Source of the DNA: Mycobacterium sp. 852013-51886_SCH5428379
GTDB taxonomy: Bacteria; Actinomycetota; Actinomycetes; Mycobacteriales; Mycobacteriaceae
Direction of reading: 5' to 3'
Length of the DNA stretch: 64,000 nucleotides
NCBI RefSeq assembly: GCF_001665575.1
Contig: NZ_LZSU01000030.1
Span: 62,001-126,000 of the forward strand
The notes under the pieces are model-generated. The model did not search any database, was not told where the DNA came from, and saw only the letters and a program-made list of their open reading frames with translations. Positions 1-8,406 of the stretch are shown here, one piece after another. Numbering within the stretch: the stretch's first letter is position 1; every line of letters begins with the position of its first letter. Made by a program: the position numbers and the translations under genes.

Positions 1-1629
1 ACTGATGGCGCCATCCGATCCGGTCAGACGAGCCTGGATCTATCGGCGATCACCGGCGAGTCGGTGCCCGTCGAAGCCGGACCCGGCAGCGACGTGTTCG
101 CCGGTGCCATCAACGGCGGCGGAGCGATCGAGGTCGAGGTCACCGCCCTGGCCGCCGACAGTTCCCTGGCGCAGATCGTGCACATCGTCGAGCAAGCCCA
201 GGAACGCAAGGGCGCCGGCCAACGACTGGCGGATCGGATCGCCCGGCCGCTGGTGCCGGCGATCATGGCGTTGGCCGCGGCCATCGCCGCGGTGGGAGCG
301 GTCTTCGGTGACCCGATGCTGTGGCTGGAACGGGCACTAGTGGTGCTGGTGGCGGCGTCACCGTGCGCGCTGGCAATCGCGGTCCCGTTGACCGTGGTCG
401 CGGCCATTGGAGCCGCCAGCCGCCACGGTGCCCTGATCAAGGGCGGCGCGGCGGTCGAAGAACTCGGCCGCATCAAGGTCGTCGCCCTGGACAAGACCGG
501 CACGCTCACCCGCAACCAGCCCCGCGTCGTCGAGGTGGTCACCACCGACGACCTCAGCGACGCCGACGCCCTGCGGTGGGCCGCGGCACTGGAGGCGCGC
601 AGCGAGCACCCACTGGCCCAGGCGATCCTGATCGCCGCCGGTGACTCGCCGGCCGCGGGCGACGTGACCGCAGTACCGGGCTACGGCCTGCATGGTGACC
701 TTGACGGGCACCGGCTGCGCCTCGGAAAACCCTCCTGGGTAGCCCCTGGACCTCTCGAAGGTGATGTGGTGCTGTTGCAGGCCGCCGGTGCCACCGTGGT
801 GGTGCTCGCCCGCGACGAGCAGCCGGTCGCCGCCATCGCGGTGCGTGATGAACTTCGCCCCGAAGCCGCCGAGGCCGTCAGTCTGTTGCAGCGGTTGGGG
901 ATCGCGGTGGCGATGCTCACCGGCGACAACACCCGTACCGCTGACGCGGTGGCCACCGAAGCCGGCATCACTACCGTGCACTCCGAGCTGCTGCCCGAGG
1001 ACAAGGCAGCTCTACTGCCGGCCCTCGCGCAGGGCCGCCCCATCGCCATGGTCGGCGACGGGATCAACGACGCCCCCGCGCTGGCCACCGCCGACATTGG
1101 CATCGCCATGGGTGCCATGGGCACCGACGTCGCCATCGAAACCGCGGACGTCGCCTTGATGGGCGAGGACCTACGCCATTTACCCCAGGTGCTGGCCCAC
1201 TCGCGGCGCGCTCGCCGGATCATGGTGCAGAACATCGCGTTCTCGTTGGCGATCATCTCGGTCTTGATTCCGCTGGCCGCCTTTGGCGTCCTGGGCCTGG
1301 CCACGGTGGTCCTGATCCACGAAACCGCCGAAGTGTTCGTCATCCTCAACGCCATCCGCGCCGCCCGCATCACCGCCCTGCCCGGCGTGACAGCGACATC
1401 ACCGCGATCAACAACCCACTCCCTCGACGTCGGCCCAGCGCCCAGTCCTGACGACCCCTGCTGCGGGCCCCAACAGTCCGCGCAGACACCAGCCACCAGC
1501 ATCAACCTCCCCTTGGTCGCGCCGGCCCCGGCACAGGACAACCACGGGTGCGACTGCTGCGCCCCCAACGGATCTCCACCGGACGTCAACGACACGACCG
1601 CACCCACCACGCGAACCAACCGCCGATAG
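1..1629 (+). CDS. P1B-type heavy-metal-translocating ATPase (5' truncated by window)
   Basis: ATP-driven export of a transition metal across the inner membrane. The frame is open from base 1, so the start lies outside the window; the GTG at 64 is internal. Visible in order: the actuator TGES loop (52-63), a membrane helix with SPC (358-366) instead of CPC, the phosphorylation motif DKTGTLT (490-510), a SEHPLA motif in the nucleotide domain, the hinge GDGINDAPAL (about 1057), and a last helix with HETAEV. The SPC motif separates it from Cu+ exporters, which have CPC; it points to Co, Zn, Cd or similar, but the metal is not decided by sequence. After the last helix comes a tail of about 80 residues with CC pairs (PCCGP and CDCCAP), probably a cytosolic metal-binding tail. 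The DUF3703 gene follows 37 bp downstream. Confidence 0.9.
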   Translation, partial: TDGAIRSGQTSLDLSAITGESVPVEAGPGSDVFAGAINGGGAIEVEVTALAADSSLAQIVHIVEQAQERKGAGQRLADRIARPLVPAIMALAAAIAAVGAVFGDPMLWLERALVVLVAASPCALAIAVPLTVVAAIGAASRHGALIKGGAAVEELGRIKVVALDKTGTLTRNQPRVVEVVTTDDLSDADALRWAAALEARSEHPLAQAILIAAGDSPAAGDVTAVPGYGLHGDLDGHRLRLGKPSWVAPGPLEGDVVLLQAAGATVVVLARDEQPVAAIAVRDELRPEAAEAVSLLQRLGIAVAMLTGDNTRTADAVATEAGITTVHSELLPEDKAALLPALAQGRPIAMVGDGINDAPALATADIGIAMGAMGTDVAIETADVALMGEDLRHLPQVLAHSRRARRIMVQNIAFSLAIISVLIPLAAFGVLGLATVVLIHETAEVFVILNAIRAARITALPGVTATSPRSTTHSLDVGPAPSPDDPCCGPQQSAQTPATSINLPLVAPAPAQDNHGCDCCAPNGSPPDVNDTTAPTTRTNRR

Positions 1630-1666
1630 CCCCACCAGCTCGCCCGCATGACAGGAGTCAACTTTC

Positions 1667-2008
1667 ATGTCACGAATCAGTGAGCAGGGCCGCCAGGTCT
1701 ATCGAGGTGAAATGACCGCCGCGAAACACGCCGCAGACCCCGCGACCCGGTGGCGACATCTGGAGCGGGCGCACATCGTCTCCCAGCCGGATCCGTGGCT
1801 GCACACCTGCAACCACGCCGCGATGCTGGTGTTGGCGCTGAGCCAGCACGACCGCCGCGAAGCCCTCGGCCAAGTCCTGCGCCTCATCGTCGCTGCCCCA
1901 GGCTCGTTGACCGGTCGTTATCCTGTCGGCAACACCGGTCGCGTTCGCGCGGGGCTGATGACACCCATGCCCGTCCCCGACGACCTCGCCGCCCTCGCCA
2001 AAAGATGA
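1667..2008 (+). CDS. DUF3703 family protein
   Basis: A 113-residue cytoplasmic protein of unknown function. I recognise the DUF3703 pattern: an ERAHIVSQ...WLHT block followed by a GRYPVGNTGR block. Family members commonly sit beside heavy-metal resistance genes, and this one follows the metal ATPase, so the two are probably cotranscribed. The ATG at 1667 has an AGGAG Shine-Dalgarno at 1653-1657. There are no membrane segments. A metal-handling role is inferred from context only. Confidence 0.75.
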   Translation: MSRISEQGRQVYRGEMTAAKHAADPATRWRHLERAHIVSQPDPWLHTCNHAAMLVLALSQHDRREALGQVLRLIVAAPGSLTGRYPVGNTGRVRAGLMTPMPVPDDLAALAKR

Positions 2009-2084
2009 AACCGGCGGCGCCGCTTGCCCGCGCCTGCCGGAACGACCCCTGCTGGACTCTCGCGGCCGCGACGGGGATCACCGC

Positions 2085-2309
2085 ATGTCGCCGGGCCTGG
2101 GATGGTGGGCCTTCGATCTACTGACAATGACGATCTTCACCGCTGGCTTCGCCGGCGGTCTCCTGCTGTGGCTGTCGTTCCCCGGAGTGGGCCAGTCCCC
2201 GCAGTCCGCGAACTCATTTTGCAGACCAACGCCGCGCCTTTATCGAATCTTCATCGAAGGACTAAGAAAGCCAAACGACTCATGGGCACACTCGAAGGCA
2301 TACCCGTGA
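2085..2309 (+). CDS. Possible remnant of a small membrane protein
   Basis: A 74-codon frame whose first 33 residues form one convincing hydrophobic helix (WWAFDLLTMTIFTAGF onward), like the short membrane proteins seen in metal-resistance clusters. After the helix the sequence looks non-coding, and a regulatory repeat for the next gene lies inside the frame (2237-2255). This suggests a 3'-truncated relic rather than an intact gene. The rest of 2009-2402 holds only the promoter region of the L,D-transpeptidase. Confidence 0.3.
   Translation: MSPGLGWWAFDLLTMTIFTAGFAGGLLLWLSFPGVGQSPQSANSFCRPTPRLYRIFIEGLRKPNDSWAHSKAYP
2237..2255 (+). promoter_or_regulatory. CopR-like direct-repeat box upstream of the L,D-transpeptidase gene
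   Basis: Read on the minus strand the site is GATGAAGATTCGATAAAGG, two half-sites 11 bp apart. It is nearly the same as the box at 8271-8289 (GATGAAGATTTGATGAAGA) and similar to 5454-5471. It lies 148 bp before the transpeptidase start, in the same orientation relative to the gene as at the other two targets. It is the probable binding site of the response regulator at 5520. Confidence 0.55.
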
Positions 2310-2402
2310 ACGGTGCACCGTCGCCCGCGACCGGCCCTCGCGACGCACCAGGCGGCCCGCCCGTTAGCCGATGACGACAACCCGATACGGAGAGCCCCAC
2401 TC

Positions 2403-3626
2403 ATGCCGCAGACAGGCTGCCCCCCAGCGTTTCGAGCGACGACGCACTGGCTGCGCACGACCGTCCTCGCGGTGGCGGTGCTGCTGATCGCGACCGCCTG
2501 CACCTCGTCTCCGACGGCGGCGCCAACTCCCGACGTCATCACCGACAAGGGCACGCCCTACGCAGACTTGCTCGTACCAAAACTGGAAGCGTCCGTCACT
2601 GATGGTGCCATCGGCGTCGCTCTCGATGCCCCCGTGACCGTTACCGCCGGCGACGGTGTTCTCGGCCAAGTGTCGCTGACCAGCGAAGAGGGCCAACTTG
2701 TCGACGGGCAACTGAGCCCCGACGGCGTTACATGGTCATCGGCGGAACCGCTGGGTTACAACAAGCAATACACCCTGCAGGCGCAAGCACAAGGGCTTGG
2801 TGGAACCGCAAGCACCAACGCAACTTTCGAAACCCATTCACCCGAGAACCTGACGATGCCCTACGTCTTGCCCAATGACGGCGAAACGGTGGGCGTGGGT
2901 CAACCCATTGCAATTCGCTTTGACGAGAACATCACTAACCGGGTTGCGGCGCAGCAAGCGATCACGGTGACCACCAACCCCCCGGTAGAGGGCGCCTTCT
3001 ACTGGCTCGGCAATCGTGAGGTCCGTTGGCGCCCCTCCGAATACTGGGAGCCCGGAACCAACGTTGAGGTTTCCGTCAAGGCTTACGGGGTCGACTTCGG
3101 CGACGGGCTTTTCGGCCAGGATGACGTCACCACGCGCTTCACAGTCGGCGACCAAATCATCGCCACCGCCGATGACGCCACCAAGACGATGACCGTGCGG
3201 CGCAACGGCGAAGTCGTGAAAACCATGCCCATTTCCATGGGCAAAGCCAAAACGCCCACTGACAACGGCACCTACATTATCGGCGACCGTTACTCATTCC
3301 TCGTGATGGATTCGTCCACTTACGGAGTTCCCGTCAACTCTTCCGACGGGTACCGCACCGAGGTCGAATGGGCCACGCAAATGTCATACAGCGGCATCTA
3401 CGTGCACTCTGCCCCATGGTCGGTGGGTAGCCAGGGCATCGCCAACGTCAGCCACGGATGCCTCAACGTCAATCCAGCCAATGCCCGCTGGTTCTACGAC
3501 AACACCCGACGCGGCGACATCGTTGAAGTCATCAACACGACCGGCCCAACCCTGTCAGGAACCGACGGCCTCGGTGACTGGAACATCCCCTGGGAGCAAT
3601 GGAAGGCCGGAAATGCCAACCTCTAA
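2403..3626 (+). CDS. Lipoprotein L,D-transpeptidase (Ldt, YkuD domain)
   Basis: Cell-wall enzyme that forms 3-3 crosslinks between meso-diaminopimelate residues of peptidoglycan. From the ATG at 2403 (GGAGAG at 2389-2394) the protein has 407 residues. It has a signal peptide with a lipobox ending at Cys33 (LLIATAC), two Ig-like regions (about 50-150 and 150-250), and a C-terminal YkuD catalytic domain. His336 and the SHGC motif with His352 and Cys354 give the expected HX(15)SHGC active site. The layout matches mycobacterial LdtMt2-type enzymes. A CopR-like box upstream and neighbouring metal genes suggest copper-linked expression. L,D-transpeptidases use a catalytic cysteine that copper can inhibit, which may be why a copy travels with metal genes (inference). 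Confidence 0.93.
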   Translation: MPQTGCPPAFRATTHWLRTTVLAVAVLLIATACTSSPTAAPTPDVITDKGTPYADLLVPKLEASVTDGAIGVALDAPVTVTAGDGVLGQVSLTSEEGQLVDGQLSPDGVTWSSAEPLGYNKQYTLQAQAQGLGGTASTNATFETHSPENLTMPYVLPNDGETVGVGQPIAIRFDENITNRVAAQQAITVTTNPPVEGAFYWLGNREVRWRPSEYWEPGTNVEVSVKAYGVDFGDGLFGQDDVTTRFTVGDQIIATADDATKTMTVRRNGEVVKTMPISMGKAKTPTDNGTYIIGDRYSFLVMDSSTYGVPVNSSDGYRTEVEWATQMSYSGIYVHSAPWSVGSQGIANVSHGCLNVNPANARWFYDNTRRGDIVEVINTTGPTLSGTDGLGDWNIPWEQWKAGNANL

Positions 3627-4010
3627 GCAACGGAGTGCTTGATACCGAGCAGGCCTTACTCAACGCCCGGCGTCGTTGAATCCCGTTTTGCTGCAGTGTA
3701 TTCGGGTCGCTCCGTAAACGCCGCTGCCGCACGCGCGTTGCCGACGTCGCTGCAGCCATCGACTCCCGATGGCCGATGGCGCTACCGCCGACGATGGCCG
3801 CTCGGAGCGACAATGTTGCTCACCCCCTGACAGCCCATTGAGCACCTTTGCAAGCAACTCGCACATTTGCGTTGACCCGCACGCTATTTCACGCGGTAGT
3901 CATGCCGCGAAACAGCCCTGTCCAGCGCTTGTCGCCTTCCATCCAACTGCCGCAGCGAATTTCACGTTTGTAATTATGTTGCTGGTGTTACTGGTGGGGC
4001 CGTTGTGAGC
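3627..4010. other. Intergenic stretch without a supported gene
   Basis: No frame here has coding character or a ribosome binding site. The last part before the peptidoglycan hydrolase carries its promoter: a TAGATT -10-like hexamer at 4011-4016 followed by the operator at 4020-4037. G+C drops toward the promoter (the 3960-4040 region is AT-richer than its neighbours). Confidence 0.5.
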
Positions 4011-4019
4011 TAGATTGTT

Positions 4020-4037
4020 CTACGTAGGAGCTACGTA
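4020..4037. promoter_or_regulatory. CTACGTA operator (inverted repeat) at the NlpC/P60 promoter
   Basis: TACGTAG and CTACGTA form a perfect 7-3-7 inverted repeat (4021-4027 and 4031-4037). It lies just downstream of a TAGATT -10-like hexamer, so it overlaps the likely transcription start and would suit a repressor. The same CTACGTAG core occurs at 8373-8380 in the same relation to a -10 element. The cognate regulator is not identified. Confidence 0.5.
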
Positions 4038-4122
4038 TTTCGTTGCTGCGCCGTATGTATGGGATTCAGCCCAGCTATTGGTGCGTGTCATAGCTCACCG
4101 CGCGGCGCACCGAGGAGAAGAC

Positions 4123-4893
4123 ATGGGATCACACGTCCGGAGCCAGGGTGCGGCAATTGCCCGCACTGACCGCCGCGACCCGGCAATCCTTGTTGCGGGA
4201 CGCGTTCGACGGCTCCCCGGTGTCGTCGCCATCGTCGTCTTGCTTTTCCTTGCGTGCGCACCGGTCGCGTCGTCCCAACCCGCCGCCGGTCCGTGGGACC
4301 CACTGCTTCCGAAGATGCCGAGCGCGGGCGCTCCCGGCGATCCGGTTGCCATCGCGAACGCATCCCTGCAGGCAACGGCCACGGCGACGCAGGCGGCCAT
4401 GAATATGGGTCGCAACTTCCTCAGCAGCCTGGGGATTGTCAGTCCCACCGCGGATCCGTCGACGAGCGTGCGCGGAAATCGGGCCAATGGTGCGCAAGCG
4501 ATCGAGTACGTGATTCGCAGGGCGGGAACACAAATCGGTGTTCCCTACTCCTGGGGCGGCGGAAGCCTCACCGGTCCCAGCCGCGGCGTCGACCGGGGAG
4601 CAAGCACCGTGGGCTTTGACTGTTCAGGCCTGACACGGTTCGCGTTCGCCGGTGTCGGAGTGCTGCTCCCGCGATGGTCCGGTGACCAGTACGACGCCGG
4701 CCGCAAGGTGCCACCCTCCCAAGCAAAGCGGGGCGATCTGCTGTTCTGGGGGCCGGGCGGCAGTCAGCACGAAGCCATCTATTTGGGCGGCGGGCAGATG
4801 ATCGAGGCCCAGCAGACCGGTGTCCCGATCAAAATCTCCCCCGTGCGCACGTCAGGGATGACGCCCCACGTCGTTCGCATCATCGAGACCTGA
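4123..4893 (+). CDS. Secreted NlpC/P60 peptidoglycan endopeptidase (RipA/RipD-like)
   Basis: Cleaves the D-Glu-mDAP bond in peptidoglycan stem peptides outside the cytoplasmic membrane. The ATG at 4123 follows a strong GAGGAGAAG (4112-4120); the frame is open further upstream but would include the operator. The 256-residue protein has a signal peptide (hydrophobic about 31-50), a linker, and an NlpC/P60 domain from about 125. The triad is Cys167 (DCSGL), His216 (QHEA) and Glu228, with the same 49 and 12 residue spacing I recall for RipA. The domain is closest in sequence to mycobacterial RipD, but here Cys and His are present, so it should be active. It pairs functionally with the transpeptidase upstream. 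Confidence 0.9.
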   Translation: MGSHVRSQGAAIARTDRRDPAILVAGRVRRLPGVVAIVVLLFLACAPVASSQPAAGPWDPLLPKMPSAGAPGDPVAIANASLQATATATQAAMNMGRNFLSSLGIVSPTADPSTSVRGNRANGAQAIEYVIRRAGTQIGVPYSWGGGSLTGPSRGVDRGASTVGFDCSGLTRFAFAGVGVLLPRWSGDQYDAGRKVPPSQAKRGDLLFWGPGGSQHEAIYLGGGQMIEAQQTGVPIKISPVRTSGMTPHVVRIIET

Positions 4894-5166
4894 TTGCGCG
4901 ACGCAGCCAGTCACCAGTCAGATCACTACGTCGCACCAGGGGCCCGCTGCCCCACTTCGCCTGTAAGGCAGGAGCCGATCCCGCGCCAGTACGGAGATAC
5001 CGCGGTGAATGAGGGTCCTCACCCAGCTTGCGACGAAGACACCCACACGCACCCCAGAGTGGGCCGGCCACCGGCAGGGTCCGTGGTCGATGTCCCCCGG
5101 TACGCAGCTCCGGCATAACGCCCTACGTCACGCGCTTGATCGAAGACTGACACCTCGCGGCGAGCG
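4894..5166. other. Intergenic stretch, nothing recognised
   Basis: Lies between two convergent genes. No coding frame with a ribosome binding site and no clear hairpin terminator was seen. Confidence 0.4.
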
Positions 5167-5391
5167 CTACGTCGGCCGCGTCGCTGACCAGTCGTCCGCT
5201 TCGGCGTGGCCGCTGCGAACAGGCTCCTTCAGTGCCGCACGCCGCTCGCTGCGGCACGGCCGCCCACAAGCGTGGAACAGGGCCGTCGCGCCGGCGATGG
5301 CGGCGGCCCACAGCACGACAATGACGGCGCACAGGATCAGCCACGTTTGCCACCCGAGACTGTTCGGGCAGACGTCCATCAGCCAGCGCAT
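5167..5391 (-). CDS. Small single-pass membrane protein
   Basis: A 74-residue protein. The frame extends upstream to 5508, but the ATG at 5391 has a strong GAGGAGGG about 7 bases before it. One helix spans about residues 13-38 (WQTWLILCAVIVVLWAAAIA), followed by a basic Cys-containing tail (CGRPC). Short membrane proteins of this build are common beside copper and other metal genes; no family is claimed. It is divergent from the response regulator. A CopR-like box (5454-5471) followed by a CATACC -10-like hexamer precedes it. Confidence 0.65.
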   Translation of the reverse strand: MRWLMDVCPNSLGWQTWLILCAVIVVLWAAAIAGATALFHACGRPCRSERRAALKEPVRSGHAEADDWSATRPT

Positions 5392-5453
5392 GTCAGGCCC
5401 TCCTCGGCAGTGAGCATCTCCCGGCCGCAGGGCGCAATCGGTATGAGTCTCGT

Positions 5454-5471
5454 AAAGATCTGCTGAAGATC
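5454..5471 (-). promoter_or_regulatory. CopR-like direct-repeat box between the small membrane gene and the two-component operon
   Basis: On the plus strand AAAGATC and GAAGATC lie 11 bp apart. Reading toward the minus-strand gene the box is followed about 10 bp later by CATACC, a plausible -10. It is 49 bp before the response regulator start and could also serve autoregulation. Confidence 0.5.
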
Positions 5472-5519
5472 GCGCCGCTCCGGCAGTCGAGTGCCGCCGC
5501 ACCCGCATCAGCAGGCACC

Positions 5520-6275
5520 ATGTTCACCATGGAGCACCATCCGGGTACGCCGCCTGAGCAGGCGAAGGGATACCGCGCGCTGGTCGTTGACGACGAGCTT
5601 TCTCTAGCCGAAGTGGTGGCCAGCTATCTAGAACGCGAGCAGTTCGAGGCGGTCGTGGTCGGCAACGGAGTCGACGCGATCGCTGTCGCCCGCGACCTCG
5701 ACCCCGACGTCGTCATCCTGGACATCGGCCTGCCCGGCATCGATGGACTGGAAGTCTGCAGGCAATTGCGCACGTTCTCCGACGCCTACGTCGTCATGCT
5801 CACCGCCCGCGACACCGAAATCGACACAGTCCTTGGCCTCACCGTCGGCGCCGACGACTACATCACCAAACCCTTCAGCCCCCGTGAACTCGTCGCGCGC
5901 ATCCGCGCCATGCTGCGGCGGCCCCGCGGCCTGCAATCAGCCACCGCAACCGCCGAACCTGAGGCGGCGCCACCGCGTCGCTTCGGCCCGCTGAGCATCA
6001 ACGTCGCCGCCCGTGAGGTATGCATCGACGACGAACAGATTCTGTTGACCCGTACAGAGTTCGACATACTGGAAGCCCTCTCGGGCCGGCCAGGCAATGT
6101 ACTGAGCCGGCGCCAACTTCTTGAAATTGTGCGCGACGGACCCTGGGTCGGCAACGAGCACCTCGTCGACGTCCACATCGGCCACCTGCGACACAAATTG
6201 GGCGACGATGCAGCCTCTCCGCGCTACATCGCCACGGTGCGAGGTGTCGGGTACCGCATGGGTTCGGGACAGTGA
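5520..6275 (+). CDS. OmpR/PhoB-family response regulator, probably copper-responsive (CopR-like)
   Basis: Cytoplasmic DNA-binding half of a two-component system, 251 residues. The receiver domain (about 18-135) has the acidic pair Asp24/Asp25, phospho-acceptor Asp68 (VILDIGLPG), Thr95 and Lys117. The C-terminal winged helix (about 150-248) ends in the usual VRGVGYRM. GTGA couples its stop to the kinase start. Candidate targets are the three direct-repeat boxes at 2237, 5454 and 8271. Their pattern resembles the Corynebacterium glutamicum CopR box, recalled as TGAAGATTTnnTGAAGATTT, so copper is the favoured signal. The start could also be the ATG at 5529. Confidence 0.9.
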   Translation: MFTMEHHPGTPPEQAKGYRALVVDDELSLAEVVASYLEREQFEAVVVGNGVDAIAVARDLDPDVVILDIGLPGIDGLEVCRQLRTFSDAYVVMLTARDTEIDTVLGLTVGADDYITKPFSPRELVARIRAMLRRPRGLQSATATAEPEAAPPRRFGPLSINVAAREVCIDDEQILLTRTEFDILEALSGRPGNVLSRRQLLEIVRDGPWVGNEHLVDVHIGHLRHKLGDDAASPRYIATVRGVGYRMGSGQ

Positions 6276-7456
6276 CTCCCGGGCCGGCCGCCAAAGCTCG
6301 CCGACGTCGACGGTGGGGTCGTCCCGGTATTGGCCTGCGGCTGCTGGCAGCCCAAGCCATTGTGTTGATAGCCGGGGCCGCGACGACCGCGGTGGTGGCC
6401 GCCGTCGTCGGCCCTCCGCTGTTTCGGGAGCATCTTCACCTCGCGGGGGTGCCAATGGACTCACCGGAGGAAGTGCATGCCGAGGAGGCCTACGGCTATG
6501 CGACGGTGATCTCCATCGGAGGCGCACTCGCAGTGTCGGCGCTAGCCGCGCTTGCCGTTAGCTTCTACGTCAGTCGACGGCTCCAACGGTCCATCACCGA
6601 GGTTGCCTCCGCTGCCACGATTGTCGCTCAAGGGAATTACGGGATCCGGGTGTCACCGCCTCGCCTCGGCGACGACTTCGACGCGCTCTCCACCGCCTTC
6701 AATCAGATGGCTTCCCGCCTCCAAGCCGTCGATTCGACGCGACAGCGACTGTTCGGAGACTTGGCGCACGAGATCCGCACACCGGTCGCGGTGCTGGAGG
6801 CCTATATCGAGGCACTCGAAGACGGCGTGCGCACTTTGACGCCGCAGACGGCGGCAATGCTGCGCGACCAAACCCGCCGGCTGGTGCGATTCTCCAATGA
6901 CGTCGCCGCCCTCGCCAAGGCCGAGGAAAGTTCAGTTTCCATGTCCTACACCACCATTGACGTCGACCGCTTGACGCGCCAATGCGTCGCCGCGGCGCAG
7001 GAACGCTACGACACTAAAGGGGTTGCGCTACGCGCACACCTCCAGAAGGCACTGCCGCCGCTGTGGGCCGACGAGCAACGACTCTCCCAAGTTCTGGGCA
7101 ATCTGCTGGAGAATGCGCTGCGGCACACGCCTTCCGGCGGCTTGGTCGAAGTCAGCTGTGTCCGCGACGGCGACCGGTTGTCGATCGCCGTCGCCGACAC
7201 CGGTGAAGGGATTGCCCCCGAGCACCTCACCCGGGTGTTCGAGCGATTCTATCGGGCCGACGCCGCCCGCGATCGCGAGCACGGCGGCGCCGGTTTAGGG
7301 CTCGCCATCGCCAGAGCGCTGGTCGAGGCCCACGGCGGATCTATTTCCGTAGCAAGCGCTGGACTCGGCGCCGGCGCAACATTCACCGTCGACTTACCCT
7401 CTGCTCAAGTGCGCGCCGAAGAATTCCCTGTTACGGGTGCCTCAGCGCGGACCTGA
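6272..7456 (+). CDS. Sensor histidine kinase of the CopRS-like system
   Basis: Inner-membrane sensor of 394 residues. Two membrane helices (about 22-48 and 77-99) flank a short outside loop of about 28 residues with His and acidic residues (EEVHAEEAYGY), enough for a metal-binding sensor. A HAMP region follows (about 97-150), then the dimerisation domain with phospho-acceptor His167 (DLAHEIRTP), and an ATPase domain with N box (NLLENALRH), DTGEGI and GAGLGLAI. It overlaps the regulator gene by 4 bases. Signal identity is inferred from the metal-rich context. Confidence 0.9.
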   Translation: MTPGPAAKARRRRRWGRPGIGLRLLAAQAIVLIAGAATTAVVAAVVGPPLFREHLHLAGVPMDSPEEVHAEEAYGYATVISIGGALAVSALAALAVSFYVSRRLQRSITEVASAATIVAQGNYGIRVSPPRLGDDFDALSTAFNQMASRLQAVDSTRQRLFGDLAHEIRTPVAVLEAYIEALEDGVRTLTPQTAAMLRDQTRRLVRFSNDVAALAKAEESSVSMSYTTIDVDRLTRQCVAAAQERYDTKGVALRAHLQKALPPLWADEQRLSQVLGNLLENALRHTPSGGLVEVSCVRDGDRLSIAVADTGEGIAPEHLTRVFERFYRADAARDREHGGAGLGLAIARALVEAHGGSISVASAGLGAGATFTVDLPSAQVRAEEFPVTGASART

Positions 7457-7475
7457 CCGCCGCGCCTCCGAACTG

Positions 7476-8162
7476 TTACTTGTCCAGCATCCCCTGCATC
7501 GTGTCGATCTCCGCTTGCTGAGAGGAGACAATGGCTCGCGCCATCTCCACCGCCGCCGGGAACTGGCCAATTTCAATTTCCTCCTGCGCCATCATGATCG
7601 CGCCCTTGTGATGGGCAATCATCTGCGTCAAGAAAAGTCGGCTCGCCTCCGCGCCCTGCGCGTTCTGCAGCGCAGCCATGTCGGCTTCCGACATCATGCC
7701 GTGGCCGCCGCCCATACCAGGCATGTCGCCCATGTCGCCGCCAGGCATCTGGTGGCCGGGCATGTTGTGGCCAGGCATTGCGGTGCTGGTCGGCGCAGGT
7801 CCAGGTGAGGACGACGCTCCCCACTCCTGGAGCCAGCCCTGCATCTTCTCTATCTCAGGGCCTTGTGCGTTCTTGATTTCGTTCGCCAGCGAGATGACCT
7901 CGGGATCGATGCCTTGCTTGGCGAGAAGCATGTCGCTCATCTCGATCGCCTGCTGGTGATGCGGAATCATGCCTTGGGCGAACGTCACATCCGCGTCGTT
8001 GTGGGTAGCGTCGCTGCTGGCAGCGCTCGGCGATGCCGATGCTGACGCCGAGGTGCTGCTGGTCGATGATTGAGAGTCGGTTGTCGCATTCGAACAGGCA
8101 CTGATGAACAGGGTCGACGCCGCTAACGCCGCGAACCCAATTCCGAATCGCTTGTGCTGCAT
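7476..8162 (-). CDS. DUF305 lipoprotein, Met/His-rich
   Basis: Exported protein of 228 residues. The ATG at 8162 follows GGAAAGGATG. The lipobox ends at Cys23 (LFISAC), so it is membrane-anchored on the outer face. Two copies of the DUF305 helical motif are visible, MIPHHQQA and MIAHHKGA, joined by a linker rich in Met, His and Gly (MPGHNMPGHQMPGG and further). Such a linker is typical of copper- or silver-binding proteins. It is preceded by a CopR-like box (8271-8289) and a CATACT -10-like hexamer. A periplasmic copper-binding or buffering role is inferred from composition and context. Confidence 0.88.
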   Translation of the reverse strand: MQHKRFGIGFAALAASTLFISACSNATTDSQSSTSSTSASASASPSAASSDATHNDADVTFAQGMIPHHQQAIEMSDMLLAKQGIDPEVISLANEIKNAQGPEIEKMQGWLQEWGASSSPGPAPTSTAMPGHNMPGHQMPGGDMGDMPGMGGGHGMMSEADMAALQNAQGAEASRLFLTQMIAHHKGAIMMAQEEIEIGQFPAAVEMARAIVSSQQAEIDTMQGMLDK

Positions 8163-8270
8163 CGCACATCCTTTCCCATACATCTTCGTGACACCAGGCA
8201 TCCACGCGGCAAGCGCTCTCGCCGCCTCGGTCCAGCCTCAAGAATCCGAGTATGGGTCGGCTTGTGTTCC

Positions 8271-8289
8271 GATGAAGATTTGATGAAGA
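8271..8289 (-). promoter_or_regulatory. CopR-like direct-repeat box in the DUF305/BNR divergent promoter
   Basis: The plus strand reads GATGAAGATTTGATGAAGA: two TGAAGA half-sites 11 bp apart, the best match in the window to the C. glutamicum CopR box. It is 109 bp before the DUF305 start and upstream of its CATACT element (about 8252). Confidence 0.6.
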
Positions 8290-8372
8290 CGCCTCACTGA
8301 CCCGTCGGTACGCGCTGCGCCGGGCGTCATTCAGCGTCGCGCCGTTCCCCGTGCCGCCCATCTACTATTGCA

Positions 8373-8380
8373 CTACGTAG
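8373..8380. promoter_or_regulatory. CTACGTAG operator at the BNR lipoprotein promoter
   Basis: A palindromic CTACGTAG lies 5 bp after a TACTAT -10-like hexamer (8363-8368), so it overlaps the probable transcription start. This is the same arrangement as at 4011-4037. It is 27 bp before the GTG at 8407. Confidence 0.45.
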
Positions 8381-8406
8381 ATTGTCCGCTACCGGAAGGC
8401 GTCAGT

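Noticed and set aside
3639..4008. Short frames after the L,D-transpeptidase gene
   Set aside because: No ribosome binding sites, poor composition, and they run into the AT-rich promoter of the NlpC/P60 gene.
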